From contig DATFYM010000203.1 in the NCBI GenBank assembly GCA_035315065.1, positions 66,582 to 130,581 on the forward strand: DNA of 64,000 bases, in the 5' to 3' direction. The notes under the pieces are model-generated. The model was not told the DNA's origin, searched no databases, and was given only the letters and a program-made list of their open reading frames with translations. The position numbers and the translations under genes were made by a program. Positions 26,492 through 35,394 of this stretch are shown in pieces; the stretch's first letter is position 1, and every line of letters starts with the position of its first letter. The stretch comes from DATFYM01 sp035315065 (GTDB lineage Bacteria > Acidobacteriota > Terriglobia > UBA7540).

Positions 26492-28269
26492 AACATGGTT
26501 GGCGGTTGATCGCGCGTGGCAAACACTTTTCCGGCCGCCCAGGCTGCGTGGCTAGGGCCGCGGTCACTGGGCGAGGGTCTTTCGTTCATCGTTCATCGTT
26601 CATCATTCATCATTTCTTGCTGCTGTTCCTTCTTCTGGTCACGTTCGACGGGCTTGCCCAGCAGCCCGTTTCCATTCGGGTCGACGCCACGCGGAAACTG
26701 GGACCCTTCAAGCCGATCTGGAGTTATTTCGGTTACGACGAGCCCAACTACACCACTATGCCGAACGGTCGAAAGTTGATCGCCGAACTCGCCGCCCTCA
26801 GCTCTACGCCCGTCTACATCCGTACCCACAACTTGCTCACCACCGGCGACGGCACGCCGGCCTTGAAGTGGGGTTCGACCAACGCCTACACTGAGGACGC
26901 GTCGGGCAAGCCCAACTACAACTGGACGATTGTCGACGGCATTCTCGATACCTACGTTCAGTCGAAGGCAAAGCCTTTCGTCGAGATCGGCTTCATGCCC
27001 AAAGCTCTCTCGACTCATCCCGACCCCTACCAGCACACCTGGCCCAAGGGTGGCATTGACACGGGCTTGGCCTATCCGCCCAAGGATTACCAGCGATGGG
27101 GTGAGTTGGTCCGCCAATTGGCGGCCCACTGCCTGGCGCGCTACGGTCGGGAGGAGGCGGAATCGTGGTACTGGGAGGTCTGGAACGAGCCGGACATCCT
27201 TTACTGGCACGGTTCGCCTGAAGGTTACGACCAGCTCTACGACTACGCGGTCGACGCAGTGAAGAAAGTGCTGCCCGGGGCGCGCGTGGGAGGTCCGGCG
27301 ACGACGGGTCCAGCCGGCGGGGGTGGGGCCGCTTTCCTGCGCCAGTTCCTGGCCCACTGTGCGCGCGGCAAGAACTACGCCACCGGCCAGGAAGGAGCGC
27401 CGCTGGATTTCATCAGCTATCACGCCAAGGGCCGTCCCGATGTTGCCGAGGGCCGCGTGCGCATGGGCTTGGCAAGGCATCTTCAGGATGTGGACAAGGG
27501 GCTCCAAGTGATTGCGGAGTTCCCGAAGTTTCAAAACCTGCCGATCGTCTTGAGCGAGTCAGACCCCGAAGGTTGCGCCGCGTGCTCGGCGAAGGTCTAC
27601 CCCCAAAATGCTTACCGCAATGGTCCCCTATATCCGGCCTATACGGCTTTGGCATTGAGCAGCATTGTGAAGCTGGCTGACCTCCGCCACGCCGATATTG
27701 AGGGCATGCTGACCTGGGCCTTTGAGTTTGAGAACCAACCCTATTTCGAAGGCTTCCGAACCCTGGCCACTAACGGGGTCGACAAGCCTATTCTCAACCT
27801 CTTTCGCATGTTGGGACTGATGGCCGGCGAGCGCATCACCGTGGAGAGCAGTGGCGCTTTGGGACTGGACTCGATCCTCACTCGGGGTGTGCGCGAGCAG
27901 CCGGACGTGGACGCGCTGGCCGCCGCGTCTGAGCATGAAGTTTCGGTGTTAGTGTGGAATTACCGGGACGAAGATGGATCGGGCGCCGACGCGCCCGTCA
28001 AGCTGAACCTTGCCGGCTTGCCGCAGACTGCGGGACGCATCCTGCTGCATCATTACCGGATTGATGGCGAGCACAGTAATTCCTATTCTCTGTGGAAACA
28101 ACTTGGATCTCCGCTGAGCCCCACGCGGGACCAGTACGCGCAGCTCGAAGCCGCCGGCCAGCTTCAAATGCTGGAATCGCCCCGCTGGCTCAGCAACAAT
28201 GGGGGAGTGTTGGAAATCGATTTTGCGCTGCCGGCGCAGGGAGTGTCGCTGGTGCAGTTGAGTTGGTAG
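26488..28269 (+). CDS. GH39 beta-xylosidase-like glycoside hydrolase
   Basis: A 593-residue protein from GTG 26488 overlapping the EamA stop. The unusual N-terminus (residues 1-40) has HRSSFIIHH encoded by a TTCATC tandem word, then a hydrophobic signal segment FLLLFLLLVTFDGLAQQ. The TIM barrel carries the acid/base Glu234 in WEVWNEPD and the likely nucleophile Glu357 in VLSESDPEG, as in GH39 xylosidases. A C-terminal beta-sandwich follows (about 510-593). It should remove xylose from xylo-oligosaccharides or a related glycoside in the periplasm. The frame extends far upstream as a shadow of the EamA gene and is not coding there. Confidence 0.85.
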   Translation: MKHGWRLIARGKHFSGRPGCVARAAVTGRGSFVHRSSFIIHHFLLLFLLLVTFDGLAQQPVSIRVDATRKLGPFKPIWSYFGYDEPNYTTMPNGRKLIAELAALSSTPVYIRTHNLLTTGDGTPALKWGSTNAYTEDASGKPNYNWTIVDGILDTYVQSKAKPFVEIGFMPKALSTHPDPYQHTWPKGGIDTGLAYPPKDYQRWGELVRQLAAHCLARYGREEAESWYWEVWNEPDILYWHGSPEGYDQLYDYAVDAVKKVLPGARVGGPATTGPAGGGGAAFLRQFLAHCARGKNYATGQEGAPLDFISYHAKGRPDVAEGRVRMGLARHLQDVDKGLQVIAEFPKFQNLPIVLSESDPEGCAACSAKVYPQNAYRNGPLYPAYTALALSSIVKLADLRHADIEGMLTWAFEFENQPYFEGFRTLATNGVDKPILNLFRMLGLMAGERITVESSGALGLDSILTRGVREQPDVDALAAASEHEVSVLVWNYRDEDGSGADAPVKLNLAGLPQTAGRILLHHYRIDGEHSNSYSLWKQLGSPLSPTRDQYAQLEAAGQLQMLESPRWLSNNGGVLEIDFALPAQGVSLVQLSW

Positions 28270-28365
28270 GAGCAACGCTCGGAGTGGCGAGGGCCCAGAA
28301 GGATCGACGACGCAGCGAGCGAGCCCACGCCAGTCCGTCCGGCCCGCTTAGCTTCTGTGGTTCGA

Positions 28366-28440
28366 TGGTAGCGCTACCGGGAATCGAACCCGGGTTTTGA
28401 GATTGAGAATCTCACGTCCTAACCCCTAGACGATAGCGCC
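28366..28440 (-). tRNA. tRNA-Glu (anticodon CTC)
   Basis: On the minus strand a complete cloverleaf reads GGCGCTATCGTCTAGGGGTT at its 5' end. The acceptor stem GGCGCTA pairs with TAGCGCT. The anticodon stem is TGAGA/TCTCA with loop TTCTCAA, giving anticodon CTC for GAG. The T arm is CCGGG-TTCGATT-CCCGG. The discriminator A and CCA end are encoded. Length including CCA is 75 nucleotides. Confidence 0.93.
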
Positions 28441-28689
28441 TGATCACGTTGGTTGAGCCGCGGATGATCGGTCGATCTGCGTACCCAGGCGTTTTGCAAT
28501 CTGGGGATAGAATACAACAAGGTGGTCACGATTGGCAACGGAGTGGTTTCCGTCCCGCAAGCGCTGGGGTTGGTTGTCATGCTGGTTAAGGGCCGAGAAC
28601 ACCGGGTAAACCCGGTAACCGAATCACGCGCTGGCGCGGCTTGCGGTTTGACTTATCGGGAATGTCGGCATTAAGATGCGGTCAGGCCT

Positions 28690-30444
28690 ATGAATAGGGA
28701 CGACAAAGCAGTCGCAGACGCCGAGACTGAAACGCAGGCGAGTTTAGCGGCTGCGCATACGTCGAACCAGGGCGACAACGTCGAACGGAAGCCTTCTGCG
28801 GCCGAAGTTCGATGGCAAAAGGAGACGTTGGGCCCGGCGCTGGCTCGATCTCCCGAGCGCGAAAAAACGTTCACCACGCTGTCTGGTGTTCCCATCCAGG
28901 GGCTCTACACCTCTGCCGACCTCGCCGGCTTCGACTACGGTCGCGACCTCGCCGATCCGGGTCAGTTTCCCTTCACGCGCGGCATCCACGAGTCGATGTA
29001 CCGCGGCAAGGTCTGGACCATGCGGCAGTTCTCCGGCTTCGGCACCCCCGAGGACACCAACCGCCGTCTCCACTATCTGCTAGACCAGGGTCAGACGGGC
29101 CTGTCCATCGCCTTCGATCTCCCCACGCTGATGGGTTACGACAGCGACCATCCAATCTCAGAAGGCGAGGTCGGGAAGTGCGGAGTGGCCATCTCCTCGC
29201 TCGCTGACATGGAGACTCTGCTGGCGGGCCTGCCGCTCGAAAAGGTCACCACCTCGATGACCATTAACTCGCCTGCCGCCATGGTCTGGGCGATGGTTCT
29301 GGTGGTGGCGGAGAAGCAGGGCGCCGACTGGAAAAAGATCTCCGGCACCACCCAGAACGACATCCTCAAGGAATACATCGCCCAGAAGGAGTATATCTTC
29401 CCACCGGCGCCCTCGATGCGCCTGGTAGTGGATACCATCACCTTCGGGGCGCGCGAAGTGCCGCGTTGGAATCCGATCTCCATCAGCGGCTATCATATTC
29501 GCGAGGCGGGATCGACCGCCGTGCAGGAATTGGCGTTCACGCTGCGCGACGGGATCGAATACGTCGAGTGGGTAACCCGCACCGGCATGAGCGTCGACGA
29601 GTTTGCGCCGCGCCTCAGCTTCTTTTTCAACGCTCACAATGATCTTTTCGAAGAGATCGCCAAGTACCGCGCGGCGCGCAAGGTGTGGGCGCACGTGATG
29701 CGAGAGCGCTTCGGCGCCGAGAATCCACGCTCCTGGCTGTGCCGCTTCCACGCCCAGACGGCGGGTTGCTCGCTCACCGCGCAGCAGCCTTACAACAATG
29801 TGGTGCGCACCACCCTCCAGGCGCTCGCTGCCGTCCTGGGCGGAACGCAGTCGCTGCACACCAATTCACTTGACGAGGCCTGGGCGCTGCCCACCGAGCA
29901 GGCCGCCACTATCGCCCTGCGCACGCAGCAGGTGATCGCGCACGAAAGCGGCGTCACCAACACGGCGGACCCGCTGGCGGGCTCCTATTTCGTGGAGGCG
30001 CTCACCCAGGAAACCGAGCGCGCCTGCTACGAATACTTTGCCAAGATCGACGCCCTGGGCGGGATGGTCCCGGCCATCGAGAAGGGTTTCCCGCAGAAGG
30101 AAATTCACGAGGCCGCCTACACCTACCAGAGGCAGCTCGAGCGCAAGGAGAAACTGATGGTGGGCGTCAATACGTTGGTGGGCGAGGAGGATAGGCCCAT
30201 CGAGACTCTGGTGATCGATGAGAACGCGGCGCGCCGCCAGCACCAGCATCTCGCCGAACTGCGCCAGAGCCGCGATAACCCTCGCGTGCAATCGTCGCTG
30301 GAAGCGGTGGCCAGCGCAGCCGCGACCGACGCCAACTTGATGCCATACCTCCTCGAGTGCGTGCGCGCTTACGCTACCCTGGGTGAGATGTGCGACGTGC
30401 TGCGTCGTGTGTTTGGAACGTACGAGGAGCCGGCGTTTCGATAG
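28690..30444 (+). CDS. methylmalonyl-CoA mutase-type acyl-CoA mutase, large subunit
   Basis: A 584-residue protein of the separate-subunit type, with the TIM-barrel substrate domain and no B12 domain. Family motifs include GKVWTMRQFSGFGTPEDTN, LSIAFDLPTLMGYDSDHP, TSMTINSPAA and RTTLQALAAVLGGTQSLHTN. The position where classical methylmalonyl-CoA mutases have the substrate Tyr (RGPYATMY) here reads RGIHESMY. It therefore resembles archaeal-type, isobutyryl- or 2-hydroxyisobutyryl-CoA mutase relatives, but the Asp that marks the last of these is Ala here (SIAFDLPT). The partner B12 subunit lies at 31539, displaced by two foreign-looking genes. No MeaB chaperone is in the window. Confidence 0.9.
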   Translation: MNRDDKAVADAETETQASLAAAHTSNQGDNVERKPSAAEVRWQKETLGPALARSPEREKTFTTLSGVPIQGLYTSADLAGFDYGRDLADPGQFPFTRGIHESMYRGKVWTMRQFSGFGTPEDTNRRLHYLLDQGQTGLSIAFDLPTLMGYDSDHPISEGEVGKCGVAISSLADMETLLAGLPLEKVTTSMTINSPAAMVWAMVLVVAEKQGADWKKISGTTQNDILKEYIAQKEYIFPPAPSMRLVVDTITFGAREVPRWNPISISGYHIREAGSTAVQELAFTLRDGIEYVEWVTRTGMSVDEFAPRLSFFFNAHNDLFEEIAKYRAARKVWAHVMRERFGAENPRSWLCRFHAQTAGCSLTAQQPYNNVVRTTLQALAAVLGGTQSLHTNSLDEAWALPTEQAATIALRTQQVIAHESGVTNTADPLAGSYFVEALTQETERACYEYFAKIDALGGMVPAIEKGFPQKEIHEAAYTYQRQLERKEKLMVGVNTLVGEEDRPIETLVIDENAARRQHQHLAELRQSRDNPRVQSSLEAVASAAATDANLMPYLLECVRAYATLGEMCDVLRRVFGTYEEPAFR

Positions 30445-30550
30445 CCCTCAGCGATCACCCTCGGCTCTCGGGGAAAAGAATAGCAGGTTCAGGTCCAGGA
30501 TGCGACCGTCGGGCGACGAACAATGACCCTAAGAAAGGGTTGAATGGAAC

Positions 30551-31117
30551 ATGCCGGCAAAGAGTCATTTGAGAAGAAAGGAAAGCCCAGTCGACACGGG
30601 AGGCGGTGGCCAGCAGACACCGATCTGTTTTGTTTCCTACTCGACGCGTGAGCCTCATGTGAGATTGCTGATTGAATGTATTGAAATCGTGCTAACGCCG
30701 CACTTCAAGGTCGAGCGGACCCCTTCAGCCCTGCAGAGTGGAGCTAGCCAAAGGGATCAGATTACAACGCTCATTCACGATTGCACGTTCGGAATTGTGA
30801 TACTCGACGGGCTTCGGCCTAACGTTGTGTTCGAGTACGGCATCCTGCACGGGTTCGAAAAACCTGTTATCCTCTTTAAGGAAGCGGAGGCTCGAGTCGA
30901 TATGCGAGGTTTCTTGGGGGACGCGCCGGACTTGAGCCTGGCTCCGGTCGCCCTTGACTTGGACAAGCACTTTTCGGACGCCAAAGATATCTACTACGCT
31001 GAGTGGAATCGGTTTGAAATGAAGAACACCGTACGCACGATTTGGAAAGAGTACGGTAAGAAGAAAGGCGAAATCTCAGGCTACATTGATATACCGGAGC
31101 CCCCGATATGTACGTAA
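30551..31117 (+). CDS. TIR-like nucleotide-binding/NADase-fold protein
   Basis: A 188-residue protein with a TIR-like fold: CFVSYSTREPHVRLLIECIE is the first strand and helix, QRDQITTLIHDCTFGIVILD the middle strands, and RPNVVFEYGILHGFEKPVILF carries the NVxFExG motif. That Glu occupies the catalytic place in TIR-like and nucleoside-deoxyribosyltransferase-like folds (PF10137-type predicted nucleotide-binding proteins, found as effectors in bacterial cyclic-nucleotide defence systems). Enzyme activity here is inference. It overlaps the next gene by 10 bases and is wedged between the two mutase subunits, so the pair looks like an inserted cassette. Confidence 0.7.
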   Translation: MPAKSHLRRKESPVDTGGGGQQTPICFVSYSTREPHVRLLIECIEIVLTPHFKVERTPSALQSGASQRDQITTLIHDCTFGIVILDGLRPNVVFEYGILHGFEKPVILFKEAEARVDMRGFLGDAPDLSLAPVALDLDKHFSDAKDIYYAEWNRFEMKNTVRTIWKEYGKKKGEISGYIDIPEPPICT

Positions 31118-31458
31118 AAACAGGCAGATTCGTTTACGGTGAACTCCAGCCGCAAGGAAAGCGGGCTCTGAGCAAAGTTCTGGGCGGCGACCGTGGGCCC
31201 GAGTTCGCGATCGAGATTATCAGAGAATATTCAGCTAACGAGCTCGTCGGCAAGCTCCTCAGGAAGGGACATTCCGGAGACTGGGTGCCGGTTGACTCAG
31301 GCACACTGGCGAGTCCCGAGTGGCAGCAGCGCTTTTCCGGGACTTCTCCAGCGAAGTTCGAAATGGCGGGGTCCGGCACTTGGAAGGTACTGCACTTGAG
31401 AATCGAGAGTGATGAAACGGGCCCCTACGTCGCCATCGCCCTGCGATATTCCGAGTAA
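31108..31458 (+). CDS. unknown protein coupled to the TIR-like gene
   Basis: A 116-residue soluble protein starting at ATG 31108 inside the end of the TIR-like gene. It has alternating strand-like segments (TGRFVYGELQPQGKRALSKV, WKVLHLRIESDETGPYVAIA) and no signal peptide or obvious catalytic motif. I do not recognise the family. Tight coupling suggests it is the regulator, inhibitor or partner of the TIR-like protein. Confidence 0.65.
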   Translation: MYVKTGRFVYGELQPQGKRALSKVLGGDRGPEFAIEIIREYSANELVGKLLRKGHSGDWVPVDSGTLASPEWQQRFSGTSPAKFEMAGSGTWKVLHLRIESDETGPYVAIALRYSE

Positions 31459-31538
31459 GCTCTTCCCTTACCATAAGGGTAGCCATCTGATTGCTGCAGT
31501 ATACATGACCGCGATACGATCTGTTGAAGCGGGTAGCT

Positions 31539-31955
31539 ATGCCTGATCGACGCATTCGAGTCCTTGTCGCCAAGCCTGGTCTCGACGGTCACGATCGCGG
31601 CGCCAAAATCGTCGCCCGCGCTCTGCGCGACGCCGGCATGGAGGTGATCTACACCGGCCTGCGTCAGACGCCGGAGCAGATCGCCGTTGCCGCGCTGCAG
31701 GAGGACGTGGACGCCGTCGGGATTTCAATCCTCTCCGGCGCCCACAACACCATCGTGCCCCGCATCTGTGACTTGCTGCATCAAGAGCAGATGGACGATG
31801 TCCTGGTGATTGTGGGCGGCATTATTCCCAATGAGGATATTCCAGGATTGAAACAGGCCGGGGTGGCGGCAGTGTTCCAGCCGGGCGCTTCAACGCAGGA
31901 GATCGTTGAATTCATCCGAGAGAGAGTGGAAGAAAGGGTGAAGGGTAAAGGGTGA
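31539..31955 (+). CDS. methylmalonyl-CoA mutase-type B12-binding small subunit
   Basis: A 138-residue cobalamin-binding protein starting at ATG 31539. The base-off/His-on motif is DGHDRG (residues about 16-21) in LVAKPGLDGHDRGAKI, with SILSGAH and GGIIPNEDI further on. It supplies the B12 domain for the large subunit at 28690. Its last residues (EERVKGKG) and its stop codon are encoded by a GTGAAGGGTAAAGG tandem word, so a repeat has extended or replaced the original C-terminus. The following frame begins with a GTG that overlaps this stop. Confidence 0.92.
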   Translation: MPDRRIRVLVAKPGLDGHDRGAKIVARALRDAGMEVIYTGLRQTPEQIAVAALQEDVDAVGISILSGAHNTIVPRICDLLHQEQMDDVLVIVGGIIPNEDIPGLKQAGVAAVFQPGASTQEIVEFIRERVEERVKGKG

Positions 31956-32059
31956 AGGGTAAACGTTCAAAGGATGAGGGCCGATTCTCCGTGGCCTCTC
32001 CCTTCAGCCTTAGCCTTCATCCTCCACGCTTTAGTCTCGGTCCTTCATGCCGTTGCCGC

Positions 32060-32638
32060 GTGGAGATTTCAAGCCTCAGTTCGGTCGCGGTTCTCGCGTT
32101 CCCGGAAGGTGAAGCCTATCCGCGCCTCACGCGCGCCGTGCTGGCGGAGATCGGCGAGCACTTAGCGGCCATCGAGGGCTCGGGTTGCTTCACCGGCGTG
32201 GTCATCGCGGCGAACTCGCGCTCCTTTGCCACCGGCGCGGAGTTGGAGGAGATCACGCAACTGGACGGATTCGGCGCGCGAGAGTTTGCGAGGACCGGGC
32301 AAGCTCTTCTCCATCGGATCGCGACCTTTCCGCTTTCGGTGGTGGCGGCGATTCGAGGCTACTGCCTGGGCGGCGCGCTCGATCTGGCGCTTGCCTGCCA
32401 CAGCCGCGTCGCCACCTACGACTCGTCGTTCGGCCACCCCGGGCCGACGCTCGGTCTCATGACCGGCTGGGGCGGGACGCAGAGCCTTCCACGTTTGCTG
32501 GGCAGAGCGGCAGCGCTCCAGATTCTGCTTACCGGCGAACGGATTCCGGCCACCCAGGCGCTTACGCTCGGACTTGTGGATCAACTGGTTCCGGCGCCAG
32601 ACCTGGTTGCGGCCGCGGCACGACGAGCGCAAGGTTGA
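32060..32638 (+). CDS. enoyl-CoA hydratase/isomerase family protein
   Basis: About 192 residues from GTG 32060. The crotonase fold is recognisable: GVVIAANSRSFATGAELEEI corresponds to the first oxyanion-hole segment, and VVAAIRGYCLGGALDLALAC to the second. FGHPGPTLGLMTGWGGTQSL and RLLGRAAALQILLTGERI follow. The protein is short for the family because the C-terminal helices are reduced. The frame is open from GTG 31952, overlapping the mutase small subunit stop, but those 36 extra codons come from an AGGGTGAAGGGTAAAG repeat and look artificial. It fits propionyl/branched acyl-CoA metabolism with the mutase. Confidence 0.8.
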   Translation: MEISSLSSVAVLAFPEGEAYPRLTRAVLAEIGEHLAAIEGSGCFTGVVIAANSRSFATGAELEEITQLDGFGAREFARTGQALLHRIATFPLSVVAAIRGYCLGGALDLALACHSRVATYDSSFGHPGPTLGLMTGWGGTQSLPRLLGRAAALQILLTGERIPATQALTLGLVDQLVPAPDLVAAAARRAQG

Positions 32639-32766
32639 AATCAGAAGTCAGAAATCAGAAAACTTACGATATCAACAACGTTGAGCACAGTGGTCAGCGT
32701 TTCGAATCTCGACCTCGAGTTTCCAATGCTCAGTTTCTGATTTCTACCTTCTGCTTTCTGACTTGC
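32639..32766. repeat. word hairpin, AAATCAGAAGTCAG type
   Basis: The left arm 32639-32662 (GAAATCAGAAGTCAGAAATC) pairs with the right arm 32735-32764 (GATTTCTACCTTCTGCTTTC, with a TCTGATTTCT start). The spacer is about 70 bases and includes TCGAATCTCGACCTCGAG, partly self-complementary. It starts at the stop of the hydratase gene and ends just before the SCP2 gene. Confidence 0.7.
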
Positions 32767-32774
32767 TTATCGTC

Positions 32775-33197
32775 ATGACCGAGCCCGGTCCCATCACCGA
32801 TTGCTCCACTCTTTCCAAGCGCGCTGCCCGCCGCCTCATCCAGCGTGCCCTGGTGCTTGCCGGCCGCGAGCGCACCCTGCGCCAGCACATCCGAGAGGCA
32901 GAACTGGTCACGTTGTGGGCGATTGAGGACCGGGAGATTGAGTGGACTCTCACCCTGGATCACGGCAAGCTGGACTTTGACCGCCGCGTTTCCAAACGTC
33001 CCGACGCGACGTTTGCCTGGTCCACGGCGGACGACTTTTTCCGCCAAGTTGGAAGTGGCAACCTGGAACCCAAGGCGACGTACGCCGGACCGGCGTTGCC
33101 GCGTCGAACCCTGGAGCCACTCTTCCACGCCTTCTGCGCCGCCTTGCGCGCTGTGCTGCAAAACCCGGTCGATGGGAATGGGGATCCCCTCGTTTAA
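32775..33197 (+). CDS. SCP2 sterol-binding-domain-like protein
   Basis: A 140-residue protein starting at ATG 32775. The middle (LVTLWAIEDREIEWTLTLDHGKLDFDRRVSKRPDA in part) has the alternating strands of an SCP2 domain, and STADDFFRQVGSGNLEPKATYAG fits the SCP2 substrate-cavity region. Such domains bind lipids or acyl-CoA, which fits its place after acyl-CoA genes. Assignment is by pattern only. Confidence 0.6.
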   Translation: MTEPGPITDCSTLSKRAARRLIQRALVLAGRERTLRQHIREAELVTLWAIEDREIEWTLTLDHGKLDFDRRVSKRPDATFAWSTADDFFRQVGSGNLEPKATYAGPALPRRTLEPLFHAFCAALRAVLQNPVDGNGDPLV

Positions 33198-33204
33198 GAG
33201 GAAA

Positions 33205-33362
33205 GCGAGATTCGAAAATCGAAATGCGAGAGGGCAACAATCTCCAAGAAAGAACCGCAGACTTTGGAGAGCAGATCTACGCTGCAACTTGCTGTAGGGC
33301 GGAGGTTCTGGTGATCGCCGCGCGGACCGCGGACAAGGCACGAGTTTCGATTTTCGAATTTG
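33205..33362. repeat. word hairpin, TTCGAAAATCGAAA type
   Basis: The left arm 33205-33230 (GCGAGATTCGAAAATCGAAA) pairs with the right arm 33340-33361 (CGAGTTTCGATTTTCGAATT). The spacer is about 110 bases. It lies just after the SCP2 stop and before recN. Confidence 0.65.
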
Positions 33363-33420
33363 GACGTTCTATGGCAGGATGTCACTTAAGACCGGCGCTC
33401 CCGGCTGGTACAGTTTCGCA

Positions 33421-35166
33421 ATGTCTTTTTCCATGCTTCACGAACTTCACATTCAGAACTACGCGGTGATTGAGGCCTTGGCCCTGGAATTCCGGCCGGG
33501 TCTTACCTTGCTGTCGGGAGAGACCGGGTCGGGCAAGTCGATCCTGGTTGACGCCTTGGGACTGGCACTGGGCGGTCGGGCCTCACCGGACGTGATCAGA
33601 ACCGGCGCCGATCGCGCCACGATCACGGCGGTGTTTCGCGCCGAGGGCAAGCCGCCGTGGAAATCGCGGCTGGAAGAGCTGGAGCTGGGCGGTGATACCG
33701 AAAGCGAGATCATTTTGCGCCGCGAAATCCACCCCGGCGGCCGAAGCCGGCTGCTGGTGAACGATCAGCCGGTAACTCTGGCGACGGCCAAGGCCCTGGC
33801 ACGAGTGCTGGTGGAGGTCCACGGACAGGGCGAGCATGTTCTGTTGTTTTCTCGCGACGCTCAGCTCGATCTTCTCGACCAATTCGCCGGCCTCGAAGAT
33901 TCGGTGGAGCAGGTGGGAGAACTCTTCCGGCGCCGGCGTGAGCTGGAACGGGAGATGGAAGCCCTGAGCGGGGACGAGCAGGACCGGTTGCGCGCCATTG
34001 ATCTGCTCAGCTTCCAGGCGCGGGAAATCGAGCAGGCCCGGCTCGAAGCGGGCGAGGACGGGCGGCTGGAAGACGAGAAGCGCGTGCTTGCCAATCTCGA
34101 GAAGGTGCGCACCGCCGCAGCCAACGCCTTTAGCCAGCTCTACGAGGACGAAGGGTCGGCGTGCGAGCGGCTGGGGTCGGTGAGCCGTTCGCTCGAGGAG
34201 TTGTGCCGTTACGACGCCGCGCCGGAGCCGTATCGGGAGCCGCTCGCCGCCGCCAAAGCCACCGTCGATGATCTGGCGCTGTTCCTTCGCGACTACCTCG
34301 ACGGTCTGGAGGCGAACCCCCGTCGCCTGGAGGAGGTGGAAGATCGCCTGGCGCTGATCGATCGCCTGAAGCGGAAGTACGGCCACAGCCTCCCGGAAGT
34401 CCTCAACTATAGCGAACAGGCCCGGCTGAAGCTCACGACCCTGGAGCGCGCCGACGAGCGCCGCGAGCAGCTACGGGCTGACCTCGAAGCCGCCGTGGCT
34501 GAGTACCAGCGCGCGGCCAGCGCCCTGTCCGATGCCAGGCGCAGCGCGGCGGGCAAGATCGAAAAGCTCGTGCGCGAAGAATTGGCCCAACTCGGCATGG
34601 AGAAGACGCGGTTTGAGGTCCACTTTGCCGCGCCGCCCAGCGACCCCGGGGGTGCGCGAGGAGGCGCGAAGGGTCTGGACGGGATCGAGTTGCGGATCTC
34701 TCCCAACCCCGGCGAGGAGACCCGGCCGCTGGAGAAGATTGCCTCCGGTGGCGAGCTTTCCCGCCTGATGCTTTCGCTGCGCACGGTGGTGGGGAAGGGA
34801 AGAATGGCAAGTGCGATGCCGGGGCATCGCGGCGATCGAACGCCGCCGGCCTTCGTCTTCGACGAGGTCGATGCCGGCATCGGCGGGCGCGTGGCGGAGT
34901 GCGTCGGCCAGCGCCTCAAGCGCCTCGCTCGCGAGACGCAGGTACTGTGCGTCACTCATCTGCCGCAGATCGCCTGCTTCGCCGACCATCACTACTACGT
35001 TGAGAAGCGCGAGCGGGACGGAAGGACCGTTGCCACGGTCACGTATCTCGAGACGCCGAAGGAACGCGCCGCCGAGTTGGCGCGCATGCTTTCAGGCAGC
35101 CAGATCACCGACGCGGTCTTGAAGCACGCCGCCGCCATGTTAAAGCTTGGGGCATCGAGCGATTGA
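33421..35166 (+). CDS. recN: DNA repair protein RecN
   Basis: A 581-residue SMC-like ATPase from ATG 33421 (a second ATG at 33433 is possible). Walker A is GETGSGKS near residue 35; a long coiled-coil middle follows (ERAREIEQARLEAGED, EVEDRLALIDRLKRKYGHS). The C-terminal half has the signature ASGGELSRLMLSLR and Walker B FDEVDAGIGGRVAE. RecN acts early in double-strand break repair, bringing ends together. Length and all motifs are normal. An alternative start about 14 codons upstream is not supported. Confidence 0.95.
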   Translation: MSFSMLHELHIQNYAVIEALALEFRPGLTLLSGETGSGKSILVDALGLALGGRASPDVIRTGADRATITAVFRAEGKPPWKSRLEELELGGDTESEIILRREIHPGGRSRLLVNDQPVTLATAKALARVLVEVHGQGEHVLLFSRDAQLDLLDQFAGLEDSVEQVGELFRRRRELEREMEALSGDEQDRLRAIDLLSFQAREIEQARLEAGEDGRLEDEKRVLANLEKVRTAAANAFSQLYEDEGSACERLGSVSRSLEELCRYDAAPEPYREPLAAAKATVDDLALFLRDYLDGLEANPRRLEEVEDRLALIDRLKRKYGHSLPEVLNYSEQARLKLTTLERADERREQLRADLEAAVAEYQRAASALSDARRSAAGKIEKLVREELAQLGMEKTRFEVHFAAPPSDPGGARGGAKGLDGIELRISPNPGEETRPLEKIASGGELSRLMLSLRTVVGKGRMASAMPGHRGDRTPPAFVFDEVDAGIGGRVAECVGQRLKRLARETQVLCVTHLPQIACFADHHYYVEKRERDGRTVATVTYLETPKERAAELARMLSGSQITDAVLKHAAAMLKLGASSD

Positions 35167-35394
35167 GTCACCGGGTGATTGGGCGATTACTGCCAATCAC
35201 AAAAAGTGGTCGGGCCGGATTGGCGCCCGTGGGCCACACGGGCCTTCGTCAGACAGCCGTCGGGTGACTGTCGATGGCAATGGCGGATAAGGAAGGGATG
35301 TCCTTGGATTATTGGCGATTATAGATTATTCTAAATAGGCACGAAGCAGGGAGGGAAGGGAAAGCGCGTTGAAATCCACTGGGAGAGGTGAACA

